Shown: positions 27,363-36,208 of the stretch, piece after piece
How the letters are laid out: every line of letters begins with the position of its first letter
Position numbering within the stretch: position 1 is the stretch's first letter
Translations under genes and position numbers: made by a program
Origin: Paracoccus sp. (in: a-proteobacteria)
GTDB lineage: Bacteria; Pseudomonadota; Alphaproteobacteria; Rhodobacterales; Rhodobacteraceae
NCBI RefSeq assembly: GCF_030538495.1
Contig: NZ_JAUNTW010000003.1
Span: 186,001-250,000, forward strand
Length of the DNA stretch: 64,000 nt
Reading direction: 5' to 3'
The notes under the pieces: model-generated
The model's input: the letters and a program-made list of their open reading frames with translations, nothing else
The model's database searches: none
What the model was told of the DNA's origin: nothing

Positions 27363-28291
27363 TCGTTCACATCCACGGCCAGATCCGCGACCGACAGCCC
27401 GCCGGGGGTTGCGCCCTGATCGGCCAGAAACGCTTCGAACCGCTGATAACGCCCGTGATCCAGAGCCGCCGGACGCGCCGAGAAACGCGGCCAGGTGTCA
27501 TGCCACGCGGCTTCGTTCAGCGGGGTTTGCAGTTCTGATGCGGTCGCGGAAAAGCGTTCCCATGCCTCATCGGGGTAGTTCAGAATAAACGTCGTGGCCC
27601 GCGCCGTGGCGTCCAGAAACCGCGCCACCCGGTCGCGGTCCATGCGGTCGGGATTGGCGACATAGATCAGTTCGTCGTAAACGGGAACGCCCTCGGCTTC
27701 GGGATACAGGCACCGGCCTTCGTGATTTTCCAGCCGCAACTGGTTCAGTTCGAAATTGCGATAGGCGCCGATGACGCCATCGACCTGCCCCGACATCAGA
27801 GCGGGCGAAATGGACCAGCCGATATTGATCTGTTCTACGTCATCGGGGGCCAGACCGCTGTTGGCCAGCATGGCGTTCAGAACCGCCTCTTGGATGCCCG
27901 CGACGGCAAAGCCCACCTTTTTGCCGCGCAGATCGGCGGGGCTTTCGATGCCGCTGTCGGCCAGCACGACCAGACAGGTCAGCGGCGTTTCGACCAGCGT
28001 TCCGACCCGGCGGATGGGCAAATCCGCATGGCGCGACAGATGCAGCTGCGGCTGATAACTGACCGCCAGATCGACCCGGCCCGCCGCCGCCATGCGCGGG
28101 GGATCGTTGGGGTCGGACGGGGCGATCATCTCGACCTGCAAACCGGCATCGGTGAAGTATCCCAGTTCCTGCGCCAGAACGATGGGCGCGTGGTCGGGGT
28201 TCACGAACCAGTCCAGCATGATCGACAGTTTATCATCAGCCTGCGCGGGCAATGCCAGCAGCGCGGCCACAGCAAAGGATGCGTATTTCAT
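27359..28291 (-). CDS. thiY: ThiY: periplasmic HMP-precursor binding protein (NMT1/THI5 family)
   Basis: A 310-residue periplasmic protein with a signal peptide (residues 1-18, ending PAQAD) and the NMT1/THI5-like fold: LDWFVNPDHAPIVLAQELGYF and the loop GKKVGFAVAGIQEAVLNAML. ThiY proteins bind N-formyl-aminopyrimidine. It follows the thiF-like gene by 11 nt and couples to tenA by an ATGA overlap, which strongly supports its place in thiamin salvage over taurine or nitrate uptake. Confidence 0.88.
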   Translation of the reverse strand: MKYASFAVAALLALPAQADDKLSIMLDWFVNPDHAPIVLAQELGYFTDAGLQVEMIAPSDPNDPPRMAAAGRVDLAVSYQPQLHLSRHADLPIRRVGTLVETPLTCLVVLADSGIESPADLRGKKVGFAVAGIQEAVLNAMLANSGLAPDDVEQINIGWSISPALMSGQVDGVIGAYRNFELNQLRLENHEGRCLYPEAEGVPVYDELIYVANPDRMDRDRVARFLDATARATTFILNYPDEAWERFSATASELQTPLNEAAWHDTWPRFSARPAALDHGRYQRFEAFLADQGATPGGLSVADLAVDVNE

Positions 28292-28302
28292 CGGATGTCC
28301 TT

Positions 28303-29268
28303 TCAGGGGGAATCAGGCAGGGCGATCAGGGCGATCGGTCCGGGGTGAATGGATTGCAGCGCCTGCCCGGCATTATGGGCGCGCAGCCCCGTGCGACAGG
28401 CCAGCACAACCCGCGCCGAGGGATCGGCCTTCAGGCGGGTGATCTGATCGGCGGGCAGATGCCGCGCATCGGGGCGGAACGGCGCAGGCGATTCGGTGCG
28501 CAGGTCCACGACAACATCGCCCGGCGCGATCTGCCCCGGCGCGATAAAGGGCAAGGGCGCGTCAGGTTCAGGCGCGCGGTCGAACCGGAACCCACCCATC
28601 CGCCAGGTCGCCGCGTCGAATGACAGCAACCGGCCCAGCGGCGACGGGTCCAGCCCCAGCAGCACCGACAGCGCCATCTGCGCCTGCAACGCGCCGATCA
28701 TCGCCACGACCGGCCCCATCACGCCCGCCGTCGCGCAGGTCGCGCCGCGCTGCGGCAGGTCGGGGAAAATCGCGCGCAGGCTGGGCGCTGTGCCACAGCA
28801 TCCGGCGGCATAGCCCGACATCGCCAAGGCCGATCCAGCAATCAACGGTTTGCCCGCGTCGCGGCAGGCATCCGACAGGGTCAGGCTGACCGCGAAGGTA
28901 TCGGCGCAATCCATGGCCAGATCGGCCCCCGCCACCAGACCGGGCGCATTGCCCGCATCCAGCCATTCAACGCGCGGGATCACCGTCACATCGGGGTTCA
29001 GCGCCGACAGCGCGGCAGTCGCCGCCTGCGCCTTGGGGCGGCCGGTCTGGTCCATCCGATACAGCGGTTGGCGATGAAGGTTGGTTTCGTCCACCACATC
29101 GCCATCAACCAGCGTGATGCGCCCGACGCCCGCCCCGGCCAGATAGTGCAGCGCCGGCACGCCCAGACCCCCGGCCCCCACGATCAGCACATGCGCATCC
29201 GACAGCCGTTCCTGCCCCTGCGCACCGATTTCGGGCAGCACCATCTGGCGGGCGTAACGGTTCATCAT
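28303..29268 (-). CDS. thiF: ThiF-like adenylyltransferase with C-terminal rhodanese domain
   Basis: A 321-residue E1-like enzyme: nucleotide-binding GAGGLGVPALHYLAGAGVGRI (about residues 28-48, split here), catalytic-Arg/Asp region DETNLHRQPLY, and the CATAGVMGPV motif with the conserved Cys. Residues 245-321 form a short rhodanese domain with active-site ACRTGLRA. It should adenylate the ThiS C-terminus and pass sulfur to it for thiazole synthesis. The zinc CxxC usually seen before the CATAG motif (CYRC in E. coli) is replaced by SLRA. The start ATG at 29268 overlaps the thiE stop. Confidence 0.85.
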   Translation of the reverse strand: MMNRYARQMVLPEIGAQGQERLSDAHVLIVGAGGLGVPALHYLAGAGVGRITLVDGDVVDETNLHRQPLYRMDQTGRPKAQAATAALSALNPDVTVIPRVEWLDAGNAPGLVAGADLAMDCADTFAVSLTLSDACRDAGKPLIAGSALAMSGYAAGCCGTAPSLRAIFPDLPQRGATCATAGVMGPVVAMIGALQAQMALSVLLGLDPSPLGRLLSFDAATWRMGGFRFDRAPEPDAPLPFIAPGQIAPGDVVVDLRTESPAPFRPDARHLPADQITRLKADPSARVVLACRTGLRAHNAGQALQSIHPGPIALIALPDSP

Positions 29269-29858
29269 CCGCACACCGCCAGCCATTGCCGCATCCGCGA
29301 TTCAGGGTCGGGGTTCAGCGTGATGTCGGTCACCGCCGCGACGGTATCGGCGCCCGCGTCAAAGGCACTGGGCGCGCGTTCGACCGTCACACCCCCAATC
29401 GCGCATAACGGAATATCACCGATCAGCCGTTTCCATTCGGTCACGCGGTCCAGCCCCTGCTGATCCCACTTCATCTGTTTCAGGATCGTGGGCCAGACGG
29501 GGCCAAGTGCTATGTAATCCGGTGACAGAGACAGCGCGCGATCCAGTTCGGCCTGATCATGGGTGGAAATCCCCAGACGCAGCCCCGCGCGGCGAATGGC
29601 CGGGATGTCGGCATCGTCCAGATCCTCTTGCCCCAGATGGATCCAGTCGGCACCCAGATCAATCGCCGTTTGCCAGTAATCATTGATGACCAGCATCGCG
29701 CCATGCTGACGGGCCAGCGACAGACCCCGGCGCAGGTCATCCATCGGGTCGCGGTCTTTGATCCGCAACTGCACCAGCTTGACGCCCAGCGGCAGCGCGC
29801 GCTCCAGCCAGTCGGCATGATCGAAAATCGGGTAAAAACGCGGAAATGTCACAGCCAT
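29265..29858 (-). CDS. thiE: Thiamin-phosphate synthase
   Basis: A 197-residue TIM-barrel enzyme that joins HMP-PP and thiazole phosphate to give thiamin phosphate. Typical elements: [56 protein letters not shown] and the phosphate site AIGGVTVE. It overlaps thiG by 10 nt upstream and the thiF-like gene downstream by ATGA. Confidence 0.94.
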   Translation of the reverse strand: MAVTFPRFYPIFDHADWLERALPLGVKLVQLRIKDRDPMDDLRRGLSLARQHGAMLVINDYWQTAIDLGADWIHLGQEDLDDADIPAIRRAGLRLGISTHDQAELDRALSLSPDYIALGPVWPTILKQMKWDQQGLDRVTEWKRLIGDIPLCAIGGVTVERAPSAFDAGADTVAAVTDITLNPDPESRMRQWLAVCG

Positions 29859-30610
29859 GCCTTTCCAATCACCGGGGTTGACGGGGCGGCCATATCGCGG
29901 GGCTGCATCGGATCGGCCCCCGCGGCCAAGGCCCCCGCCTGCGCCGCCATGCTGAAGGCGCGCGCCATGGCGACCGGATCGCCCGCCTGCGCAACGGCGG
30001 TGTTCAGCAACACGGCGTCAAAGCCCATCTCCATGGCGTCGGCGGCGTGGCTGGGCAACCCCAGCCCCGCGTCAATCACCATCGGAATGTCGGGAAACGC
30101 CGCGCGCAGCATCCGCAGCCCATACCGGTTGTTGATCCCCAGACCCGACCCGATGGGCGCGCCCCACGGCATCAGCACGCGACAGCCCGCGTCGATCAGA
30201 CGCTGCGCCAGAACCTGATCCTCGGTCATATAGGGGAACACCTGAAACCCGTCCGCGGCCAGCGTTTCCGCCGCCTCCAGCAGCCCGAAGGGGTCGGGTT
30301 GCAGCGTGTCGGCATGGCCGATCACCTCAAGCTTGATCCAGTTGGTTTCGAACAATTCGCGCGCCATGCGGGCGGTCGTCACCGCCTCGCGCGCGGTATA
30401 GCACCCGGCGGTGTTGGGCAGGATATGCACGCCCAGACCGCGAATGATGTCCCAGAACGCCTGCCCCTGCCCCTGTTCGCGGCGCAGCGACACGGTGGCG
30501 ACCGAGGCCTCCGATTGCCGGAACGCCTGTTCCAAAATCGCGGGCGACGGATATTGCGCCGTCCCCAGCATCAGCGGATTGTCCAGACGGACCCCATAAA
30601 AATCGCGCAT
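29849..30610 (-). CDS. thiG: Thiazole synthase
   Basis: A 253-residue TIM-barrel enzyme that builds the thiazole ring from deoxyxylulose phosphate, the dehydroglycine made by ThiO and sulfur from ThiS thiocarboxylate. Motifs: [26 protein letters not shown], the Schiff-base Lys in [14 protein letters not shown] [17 protein letters not shown], and [12 protein letters not shown]. The start ATG at 30610 gives [11 protein letters not shown]; it is 4 nt past the thiS stop. An open frame to 30661 runs into thiS and is not used. Confidence 0.94.
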   Translation of the reverse strand: MRDFYGVRLDNPLMLGTAQYPSPAILEQAFRQSEASVATVSLRREQGQGQAFWDIIRGLGVHILPNTAGCYTAREAVTTARMARELFETNWIKLEVIGHADTLQPDPFGLLEAAETLAADGFQVFPYMTEDQVLAQRLIDAGCRVLMPWGAPIGSGLGINNRYGLRMLRAAFPDIPMVIDAGLGLPSHAADAMEMGFDAVLLNTAVAQAGDPVAMARAFSMAAQAGALAAGADPMQPRDMAAPSTPVIGKAWL

Positions 30611-30614
30611 CCGG

Positions 30615-30812
30615 TCAGCCCCCCTGCATCGGAGCCAGCACTTCCAGCCGGTCGCCGTCACGCAAGGGCTGATCCGCGCGCGCCGAGGCGGGCAGAAATT
30701 CGCCGTTCAGCGCCGTGGCCACGCGCGCATCCCCCCAGCCCCATTCGGCCAAAGCGTCGGCGACCGTGGCGGCGGATGTGTCGCGGATCTCTCCGTTCAC
30801 GTCAATCTTCAT
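30615..30812 (-). CDS. thiS: Sulfur carrier protein ThiS
   Basis: A 65-residue ubiquitin-fold protein ending in the required Gly-Gly (LAPMQGG). The terminal Gly is adenylated by the ThiF-like enzyme and thiocarboxylated, then delivers sulfur to ThiG. The N-terminus [11 protein letters not shown] and the [11 protein letters not shown] block are typical. It overlaps thiO by 11 nt. Confidence 0.93.
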   Translation of the reverse strand: MKIDVNGEIRDTSAATVADALAEWGWGDARVATALNGEFLPASARADQPLRDGDRLEVLAPMQGG

Positions 30813-31770
30813 GGATCAGTTCCCCTTTGCTGCGGGTGGTCAGGTAATCGGCGACCTGCTGCGCCAGAACGGGGGCCATCAGATAGCCGTGCCGGAACAA
30901 CCCGTTCACATGCAAAACGCGCCCGCGCACAATCACGCGCGGGATGTTGTCGGCGAATGCCGGGCGCAGATCGGTGCCGGTTTCGATCACCTCGCCTTCG
31001 GCAAAGCGCGGGTCCAAAGCATAGGCCGCCGACAGCAGTTCCAGCATCGACCGCGCGGTGATCGGGCCGCGCGCGCCGCTTTCGATTTGGGTGGCGCCCA
31101 GCATATAGACCCCATCCCCGCGCGGCACGATATACAGCGGATGGCGCGGATGCAGCAGGCGGATGGGACGCGACAACACAATGTCCGGCGCGTTCAGGAT
31201 CACCATTTCGCCGCGCACCCCGCGCAGACCCGGCGCAGCGGACGCCATGCCGCGCGCGTCAATGACGGTGCCGGTCAGATCATCGGGCTGGGCCGCGCCG
31301 CGTTCGATCGGCACCCCCGCATCGGACAGGGCGCACACCAGATCGGCCAAGGCCTCACGCGGGTTCACATGGCCTTCGTCCGCGAAAAACAGCGCGCGTT
31401 TGTGGGCCAGTTGCGGTTCCAACCCGGCGATGTGGTCCGCGTCCAGCCATTCATGACCCGAGGTGCGGCGCGCGAACCGGTCCAGCTCTGCCCGGTCGCG
31501 ATCCAGTGCCACGACCAGCGATCCGGCCACCGTCACCGGCGACACCTGCGGCCACAGCGTCAGCGCCTGTTGCCCCAACCGAGTGATAACGGGTTCGGCG
31601 GTTGCGCCTTCGCAGAACGGGGCCAGCATCCCGCCGGCCCACCACGAACAGCCATGCGGGCCGGGCGCGCCGTTTTGGTCGATCAGCCGCACCGACAGCC
31701 CGCGTTCGGTCAGCGCATGGGCCACCCACAGCCCCGCAATGCCCGCGCCGATGATGGTTGCGTCAGTCAT
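30802..31770 (-). CDS. thiO: Glycine oxidase ThiO
   Basis: A 322-residue FAD-dependent oxidase of the DAAO family. The dinucleotide site GAGIAGLWVAHALTERG begins near residue 7; CSWWAGGMLAP and the C-terminal LRPAFADNIPRV...VNGLFRHGYLMAP are family features. It oxidises glycine to the imine used by ThiG, so this organism makes the imine aerobically and not through ThiH. The start at 31770 overlaps the thiD end by 8 nt. Confidence 0.92.
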   Translation of the reverse strand: MTDATIIGAGIAGLWVAHALTERGLSVRLIDQNGAPGPHGCSWWAGGMLAPFCEGATAEPVITRLGQQALTLWPQVSPVTVAGSLVVALDRDRAELDRFARRTSGHEWLDADHIAGLEPQLAHKRALFFADEGHVNPREALADLVCALSDAGVPIERGAAQPDDLTGTVIDARGMASAAPGLRGVRGEMVILNAPDIVLSRPIRLLHPRHPLYIVPRGDGVYMLGATQIESGARGPITARSMLELLSAAYALDPRFAEGEVIETGTDLRPAFADNIPRVIVRGRVLHVNGLFRHGYLMAPVLAQQVADYLTTRSKGELIHED

Positions 31771-32566
31771 GCCGCCACATCCCGGCGAAATGATGCACCG
31801 GCCCATGGCCCGACCCGATGGTCAGAGTGTCAGCATCCGCAATCGCGCCCTGCAAATAACGATGCGCCTGCGTCACGGCATCCGGCAGCGACAGCCCCCG
31901 CGCCAGCCCCGCCGCAATCGCCGCCGACAGGGTGCAGCCGGTGCCGTGGGTGTTTTTCGTCGCCAGACGCGGCGCGGTCAGTTCAGTCACACCATCCGCC
32001 GTCACCAACAGGTCAATGCATGTGGGGCCGTCGGCATGGCCGCCCTTCATCAGCACCGCATCCGCGCCCAGACCCAACAGCGCGCGGCCCTGTTCGGCCA
32101 TCTGCGGCACGTCCTGCGCGTCGGATGCACCCAGCAGGCGCGCGGCCTCGGGGATGTTCGGGGTCAGCAGGGTGGCGCGCGGCACCAGCACGTCGCGCAG
32201 CGTCGATACCGCGTCATCGGGCAACAGCGCATCGCCCGATTTCGCGATCATCACCGGGTCCAGCACCACGGGAACAGCGCGCCCCGCCAGACCATCGGCG
32301 ACGGTGCGGATCGCATCCGGCCCGCCCAGCATCCCCAGTTTCACCGCACTCACCGCCAGATCGTCAAAAACCGCCGCCATCTGCGCGGCAATCATCGCGG
32401 GGCTGGCGGGTTCCACCATCGTCACCGCGCGGGTGTTCTGCGCCGTCAGGGCGGTGATCACGCTGGCGCCATAGACCCCAAGCGCCGAAAAGGTCTTAAG
32501 ATCGGCCTGAATACCCGCGCCCCCGCCGGAATCGGACCCGGCAATCGTCAAAGCAATGGCGGTCAT
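31763..32566 (-). CDS. thiD: Hydroxymethylpyrimidine/phosphomethylpyrimidine kinase
   Basis: A 267-residue ribokinase-fold enzyme that makes HMP-PP in two steps. Motifs: TIAGSDSGGGAGIQADLKTFSALG at the N-terminus (substrate site), LDPVMIAKSGDALL, TPNIPEAARLLG and the anion hole NTHGTGCTLSAAIAAGLARG. It is the first gene of the thi operon, with GACGGGGGGCGC before the ATG, and lies directly under the TPP riboswitch. Confidence 0.95.
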   Translation of the reverse strand: MTAIALTIAGSDSGGGAGIQADLKTFSALGVYGASVITALTAQNTRAVTMVEPASPAMIAAQMAAVFDDLAVSAVKLGMLGGPDAIRTVADGLAGRAVPVVLDPVMIAKSGDALLPDDAVSTLRDVLVPRATLLTPNIPEAARLLGASDAQDVPQMAEQGRALLGLGADAVLMKGGHADGPTCIDLLVTADGVTELTAPRLATKNTHGTGCTLSAAIAAGLARGLSLPDAVTQAHRYLQGAIADADTLTIGSGHGPVHHFAGMWRHD

Positions 32567-32637
32567 GCGCCCCCCGTCTGCGTTAGGGGTCAGCCGGTGC
32601 GGGGATACGCGCGCGGGCGGGATGCCTCGCGCTGTCG

Positions 32638-32717
32638 CCGTTCCCTCCGCCGGAATGACCCGGATCAGGTTCGATGGGTTGGCTTGCGCCTCTCAGCCGG
32701 TCACGGCACCCCAACGG
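32638..32717 (-). promoter_or_regulatory. TPP riboswitch of the thiD-O-S-G-E-F-Y-tenA-Z-X operon
   Basis: On the minus strand the element has the two conserved blocks of THI elements: GGCTGAGAGG and ACCCATCGAACCTGATCCGG, followed by GGAGGGAACGG. P1 closes as CCGTT with AACGG. It is 71 nt upstream of thiD. There is no clear T-run terminator after it, so control of translation initiation is more likely than attenuation. Confidence 0.95.
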
Positions 32718-32727
32718 TCATATGTCA

Positions 32728-32756
32728 CAGATAAGACAGCCCCGCCCCATCCGCAA
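32728..32756 (-). promoter_or_regulatory. Putative sigma-70 promoter of the thi operon
   Basis: Reading the minus strand, TTGCGG and TATCTG are separated by 17 nt, and the predicted transcript start falls a few nucleotides before the riboswitch. The match is moderate but the position is right. Confidence 0.5.
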
Positions 32757-32892
32757 GGTGGTAACCCTATGCTGCCGGTGCCGCACCCGGCGAATGGATT
32801 GTTCTGTTTCACCCCACTATGACAGAGGGTTTCATCCAATCCCGCCGCGCGACCTTGTGTTTGCGCCCAAAATCGGGCAAGGGCCGCGCATC

Positions 32893-33948
32893 ATGATGAC
32901 CCATTCCCCCACGCCCGAAACGGGTGCCGCGATCAGCTTTGACCGGGTCGGCAAGACCTTTCCCGGTGGCGCAACCGCCTTGACCGATGCCACGCTGGAC
33001 GTGGCGGCGGGGTCGATCTGCGGCATTATCGGGCGGTCGGGCGCGGGCAAGTCCACGCTGCTGCGCATGGTCAACGGGCTTGAGGTGCCGACCACCGGCC
33101 GCGTCACCGTCGGCGGCCACGATGTCGGCGCGGCGCGCGGCGGCGCCCTGCGCGCGATCCGGCGCGACGTGGGGATGATTTTTCAGCATTTCAACCTGCT
33201 GGCGTCGCGTACAGTATTCGGCAATATCGCGCTGCCGCTGGAAATCGCGGGCGTTCCGCGCGCGGACATTGCCCCCCGCGTCACCGACCTGATCGGGCGG
33301 GTGGGGCTGGACGGGCTGGCCGACCGTTACCCCGCGCAATTGTCCGGCGGGCAGAAACAGCGCGTCGGCATTGCCCGCGCTTTGGCCACGCGCCCGCGCG
33401 TGCTGTTGTCGGACGAAGCGACCTCGGCGCTTGATCCCGAAACCACGCAGACGGTGCTGGCGCTCTTGCGTGATATTAACCGCGATCTGGGGCTGACGGT
33501 GCTGCTGATCACGCATGAAATGGCCGTTGTGCGCGATATTGCCAGCCATGTGGCGGTGATCGACGGCGGGCGGATCGTGGAACAGGGCGCGACGTTCGAC
33601 GTGTTTGTGCAGCCCGAACACCCGACCACGCGGTCGTTTTTGTCGGGCGTCACGGGCATCCGTTTGCCCGATTTCATCGCCGCGCGCATGGTGCCGGGGC
33701 GCATTGGTGCGGCGCAGGAAATCCTGCGCGCGACCTTTGCCGGGTCAAACGCGACCGACCCGATGCTGGCGCGGCTGACCGCGCAAATGGGCGTGGCGGT
33801 CAATATTCTGGCGGGCGCGGTCGAACAGGTCGGGCCGCACCCCTTTGGCAATCTGCTGATCGCCGTGGACGCCGCGCAGGCCGATGCCGCGCGCCGGTTC
33901 CTGAACGATAACGGCGTCATGACCGAGGTGTTGGGCTATGTCCGCTAA
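32893..33948 (+). CDS. metN: Methionine ABC transporter ATP-binding protein MetN
   Basis: A 351-residue ABC ATPase: Walker A GRSGAGKSTLLRMVNGLE (about residues 47-54 for the core), IFQHFNLLASRTVFGNI, signature LSGGQKQRVGIARAL, Walker B VLLSDEATSALDPETT, and a C-terminal NIL domain from about residue 270 that senses intracellular methionine in this family. The start is ATG 32893 or 32896, after AAGGG. The frame is open upstream to 32674 across the riboswitch region and is not used there. It overlaps metI by 11 nt. Confidence 0.92.
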   Translation: MMTHSPTPETGAAISFDRVGKTFPGGATALTDATLDVAAGSICGIIGRSGAGKSTLLRMVNGLEVPTTGRVTVGGHDVGAARGGALRAIRRDVGMIFQHFNLLASRTVFGNIALPLEIAGVPRADIAPRVTDLIGRVGLDGLADRYPAQLSGGQKQRVGIARALATRPRVLLSDEATSALDPETTQTVLALLRDINRDLGLTVLLITHEMAVVRDIASHVAVIDGGRIVEQGATFDVFVQPEHPTTRSFLSGVTGIRLPDFIAARMVPGRIGAAQEILRATFAGSNATDPMLARLTAQMGVAVNILAGAVEQVGPHPFGNLLIAVDAAQADAARRFLNDNGVMTEVLGYVR

Positions 33949-34606
33949 TCTGATTTCGCTGCTGATGACCGCGACCTGGCAGACGGTCTATATGGTCGCG
34001 CTGTCATCGGTGTTGGGCGCGCTGATCGGGCTGCCGCTGGGGGTGTTTCTGGCCACATCGCAGCGGGGCGAGTTGCTGGCCGCGCCATGGGTGAACCGGG
34101 TGCTGGGGCTGGTGGTGAACGCCACGCGGTCGATCCCGTTCATCATTCTGGTGGTGGCAATCATCCCCTTTACCCGCGCGATTGTCGGCACATCCATCGG
34201 CACCAATGCCGCGATTGTGCCGCTGACGCTGGCCGCAGCGCCGTTCATCGCGCGCCTGATCGAAAACGCCATCCGCGAAGTGGACAGCGGGTTGATCGAG
34301 GCCGCGCGCGCCATGGGCGCCACCCCCGCCCAGATCATCGTCAAGGTTTTGCTGCGCGAGGCCCTGCCCGCCATCACGCTGGGCATGACATTGGCCGTTG
34401 TGTCGCTGATCGGTTATTCCGCCATGGTGGGCGCGGTCGGCGGGCAGGGTCTGGGCGATCTGGGGATACGCTATGGCTATCAACGGTTTATGCCCGATGT
34501 GATGCTGGCCGTTGTCGTTATTTTGATCGTCATGGTGCAACTGGTCCAATCGGCCGGCGAATGGATCGCCGCGCGGGTGGACAAACGCGCCGCTAAATCT
34601 CGTTAA
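33938..34606 (+). CDS. metI: Methionine ABC transporter permease MetI
   Basis: A 222-residue inner-membrane permease with five helices and the ATPase-coupling loop ...EAARAMGATPAQIIVKVLL, typical of MetI (TRSIPFIILVV, IPLTLAAAPF-like VPLTLAAAPF, GYSAMVGAVGGQGLGDL). It pairs with MetN and MetQ to import methionine. It overlaps metN by 11 nt and is followed by metQ after 16 nt. Confidence 0.93.
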   Translation: MSANLISLLMTATWQTVYMVALSSVLGALIGLPLGVFLATSQRGELLAAPWVNRVLGLVVNATRSIPFIILVVAIIPFTRAIVGTSIGTNAAIVPLTLAAAPFIARLIENAIREVDSGLIEAARAMGATPAQIIVKVLLREALPAITLGMTLAVVSLIGYSAMVGAVGGQGLGDLGIRYGYQRFMPDVMLAVVVILIVMVQLVQSAGEWIAARVDKRAAKSR

Positions 34607-34622
34607 CGTGAAAGGAACCGCA

Positions 34623-35399
34623 ATGCTGCGTTTGACCTCTTTTGTTTCGGCACTGGCCCTAAGCGCGGGGCTGGCTGCCGCCACCGACATCACCGTGGGC
34701 GTGACCCCCGGCGAACATGCCGAAATCATGGAACAGGTCGCCAAGCTGGCCGCCGATAAGGGCCTGAACATCCGCGTGATCGAGTTTTCCGATTATGTGA
34801 TCCCCAATCAGGCGACCGCTGACGGCGATCTGGATGTGAACAGCTTCCAGCACCGCCCCTATCTGGAAAACCAGATCAAGGATCGCGGCTTTGATCTGGT
34901 CGAAATCGGCACCACCATCACCACGCCGATGGGGATGTATTCGGACAAAATCACGTCGCTGGACAACCTGCCCGATGATGCGCGCGTGGCGATGCCGAAC
35001 GATCCGACCAATGGCGGACGCGCGCTGTTGCTGCTGGAATCGCTGGGCCTGATCGAACTGGCCGATGGCACGGGTCTGGTCCCCAGCCCGCTGGATGTGG
35101 TGAAGAACCCCAAAAACCTGCGCTTCATCGAACTGGACGCCGCGCAATTGCCGCGGTCTCTGCCCGATGCCGAAGTCGCGATCATCAACACCAACTACGC
35201 CCTGGCCGCGGGTCTGAGCCCCCGCAACGATTCGATCGCCATGGAGGACGCCAACAACCCCTATGTCAACATTCTGGTCGTGAAAAACGGCAATCAGGAT
35301 GAACCCTGGGTCGCCCAACTGGTCGAGGCGTATCAAAGCCCCGAAATCAAGGCCTTCATCGACGGCAAATATGACGGCGCGGTGATCACCAGCTGGTAA
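34623..35399 (+). CDS. metQ: Methionine-binding protein MetQ
   Basis: A 258-residue substrate-binding protein of the NlpA/MetQ family (ITVGVTPGEHAEIMEQ, DYVIPNQATADGDLDVNSFQH, VAMPNDPTNGGRALLLLE). It has a signal peptide (about residues 1-20, ending LAAAT) but no lipobox cysteine, so it should be a free periplasmic protein and not a lipoprotein as in E. coli. The start at 34623 has GAAAGGA 7 nt upstream; an in-frame GTG at 34608 is the ribosome-site region itself. Confidence 0.92.
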   Translation: MLRLTSFVSALALSAGLAAATDITVGVTPGEHAEIMEQVAKLAADKGLNIRVIEFSDYVIPNQATADGDLDVNSFQHRPYLENQIKDRGFDLVEIGTTITTPMGMYSDKITSLDNLPDDARVAMPNDPTNGGRALLLLESLGLIELADGTGLVPSPLDVVKNPKNLRFIELDAAQLPRSLPDAEVAIINTNYALAAGLSPRNDSIAMEDANNPYVNILVVKNGNQDEPWVAQLVEAYQSPEIKAFIDGKYDGAVITSW

Positions 35400-35405
35400 A
35401 ACACC

Positions 35406-35428
35406 GGGCCGGGGCGCGGTCCCGGCCC
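35406..35428 (+). terminator. Hairpin after metQ
   Basis: Perfect 8-bp stem GGGCCGGG-gcgcggt-CCCGGCCC just after the metQ stop. No T-run follows, so it may stabilise the metNIQ mRNA end or act with Rho; it is not a classical intrinsic terminator. Confidence 0.5.
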
Positions 35429-35443
35429 ATTCGCGGGGGCGGC

Positions 35444-36208
35444 ATGTTTGTTATCCAATACTGGCCCGACGGCGCGCCCCCGCCCGACATTCGCGACCGC
35501 CAGAACGGATGGCGCGCGGCATTTGGGGCGCGGCATATCCTGTTTGACGCGGATCACGCCCGCCATTTCCTGACCCGCCATTTCGGCGCAGACACCGCGG
35601 CGCTGTTTGACGATTGCGCCGTTCCCGCCATGGCCAGCGATTTTTTCCGATACCATGCGGTTGCGGTTCTGGGCGGGCTGTATGTGGACAGCGAACTGAT
35701 GCTGGGCGATGTGGCGCGGCTGCGGCGGGTTCTGGACGTGACAGGTCCGCTGACGGCGGCGGTGCCGGCGGTCGATCAGACGCCCGACATTGCGACCGCG
35801 CGTCAGCATCTGGGCCGGGTGCTGTTAAACAACGTGCTGTTCGCCCCTGCGGACGCGCCATATGTTCAGACCTTGGCGGCCTTGGTGCGCGAACTGGTGC
35901 GGCTGCGCGCGGATACGCAAATCCCCTATGTCACCGGCATCGGCGTGCTGTCGGCATTGGATTACGCGATCCGCCAGCCCGATGACCCCATCCCGACGCT
36001 GCGCGCCGCCCTGCCCCGTGACAAGGCGCGGTTTCTGAACATCCTGACGCGGTTCATCACCGATCACGACCTGCGCGCCCTGACCCCGGCGGTCGCGGTT
36101 GATTTTCGTGATCTGGCCGGAGTGATTGACCGCCCGGCCCACGACGATGCGCGCCTGACCGACCCCGCGCATTGGTCGAACCACCGGGGCAGCATTTTTA
36201 CGACCTAG
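35444..36208 (+). CDS. GT32-like glycosyltransferase
   Basis: A 254-residue protein resembling GT32 capsular-polysaccharide glycosyltransferases. Key signs are IQYWPDGAPPPDI at the start (compare IPKIIHQ-W), the donor/metal motif in ASDFFRYHAVAVLGGLYVDSELML (DXE in place of the common DXD), and the absence of a signal peptide or membrane segment. It probably adds a sugar to a surface glycan from the cytosolic side. No other glycan genes flank it. Its 3' end overlaps the convergent DUF6522 gene by 11 nt. Confidence 0.7.
   Translation: MFVIQYWPDGAPPPDIRDRQNGWRAAFGARHILFDADHARHFLTRHFGADTAALFDDCAVPAMASDFFRYHAVAVLGGLYVDSELMLGDVARLRRVLDVTGPLTAAVPAVDQTPDIATARQHLGRVLLNNVLFAPADAPYVQTLAALVRELVRLRADTQIPYVTGIGVLSALDYAIRQPDDPIPTLRAALPRDKARFLNILTRFITDHDLRALTPAVAVDFRDLAGVIDRPAHDDARLTDPAHWSNHRGSIFTT

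Larger units (their letters stand above)
32567..32892. other. 326-bp divergent region between thiD and metN
   Basis: The thiD side is explained by the TPP riboswitch and its promoter. The metN side (about 32757-32892) has a bulged GC hairpin, GCCGGTGCCGCACCCGGC, but no S-box, SAM-II or SAM/SAH motif that I can recognise, although methionine transport genes are often controlled that way. Confidence 0.5.

Noticed and set aside
32757..32892. Possible SAM-type riboswitch upstream of metN
   Set aside because: A bulged GC hairpin is present, but none of the conserved S-box, SAM-II or SAM/SAH sequence blocks could be found.
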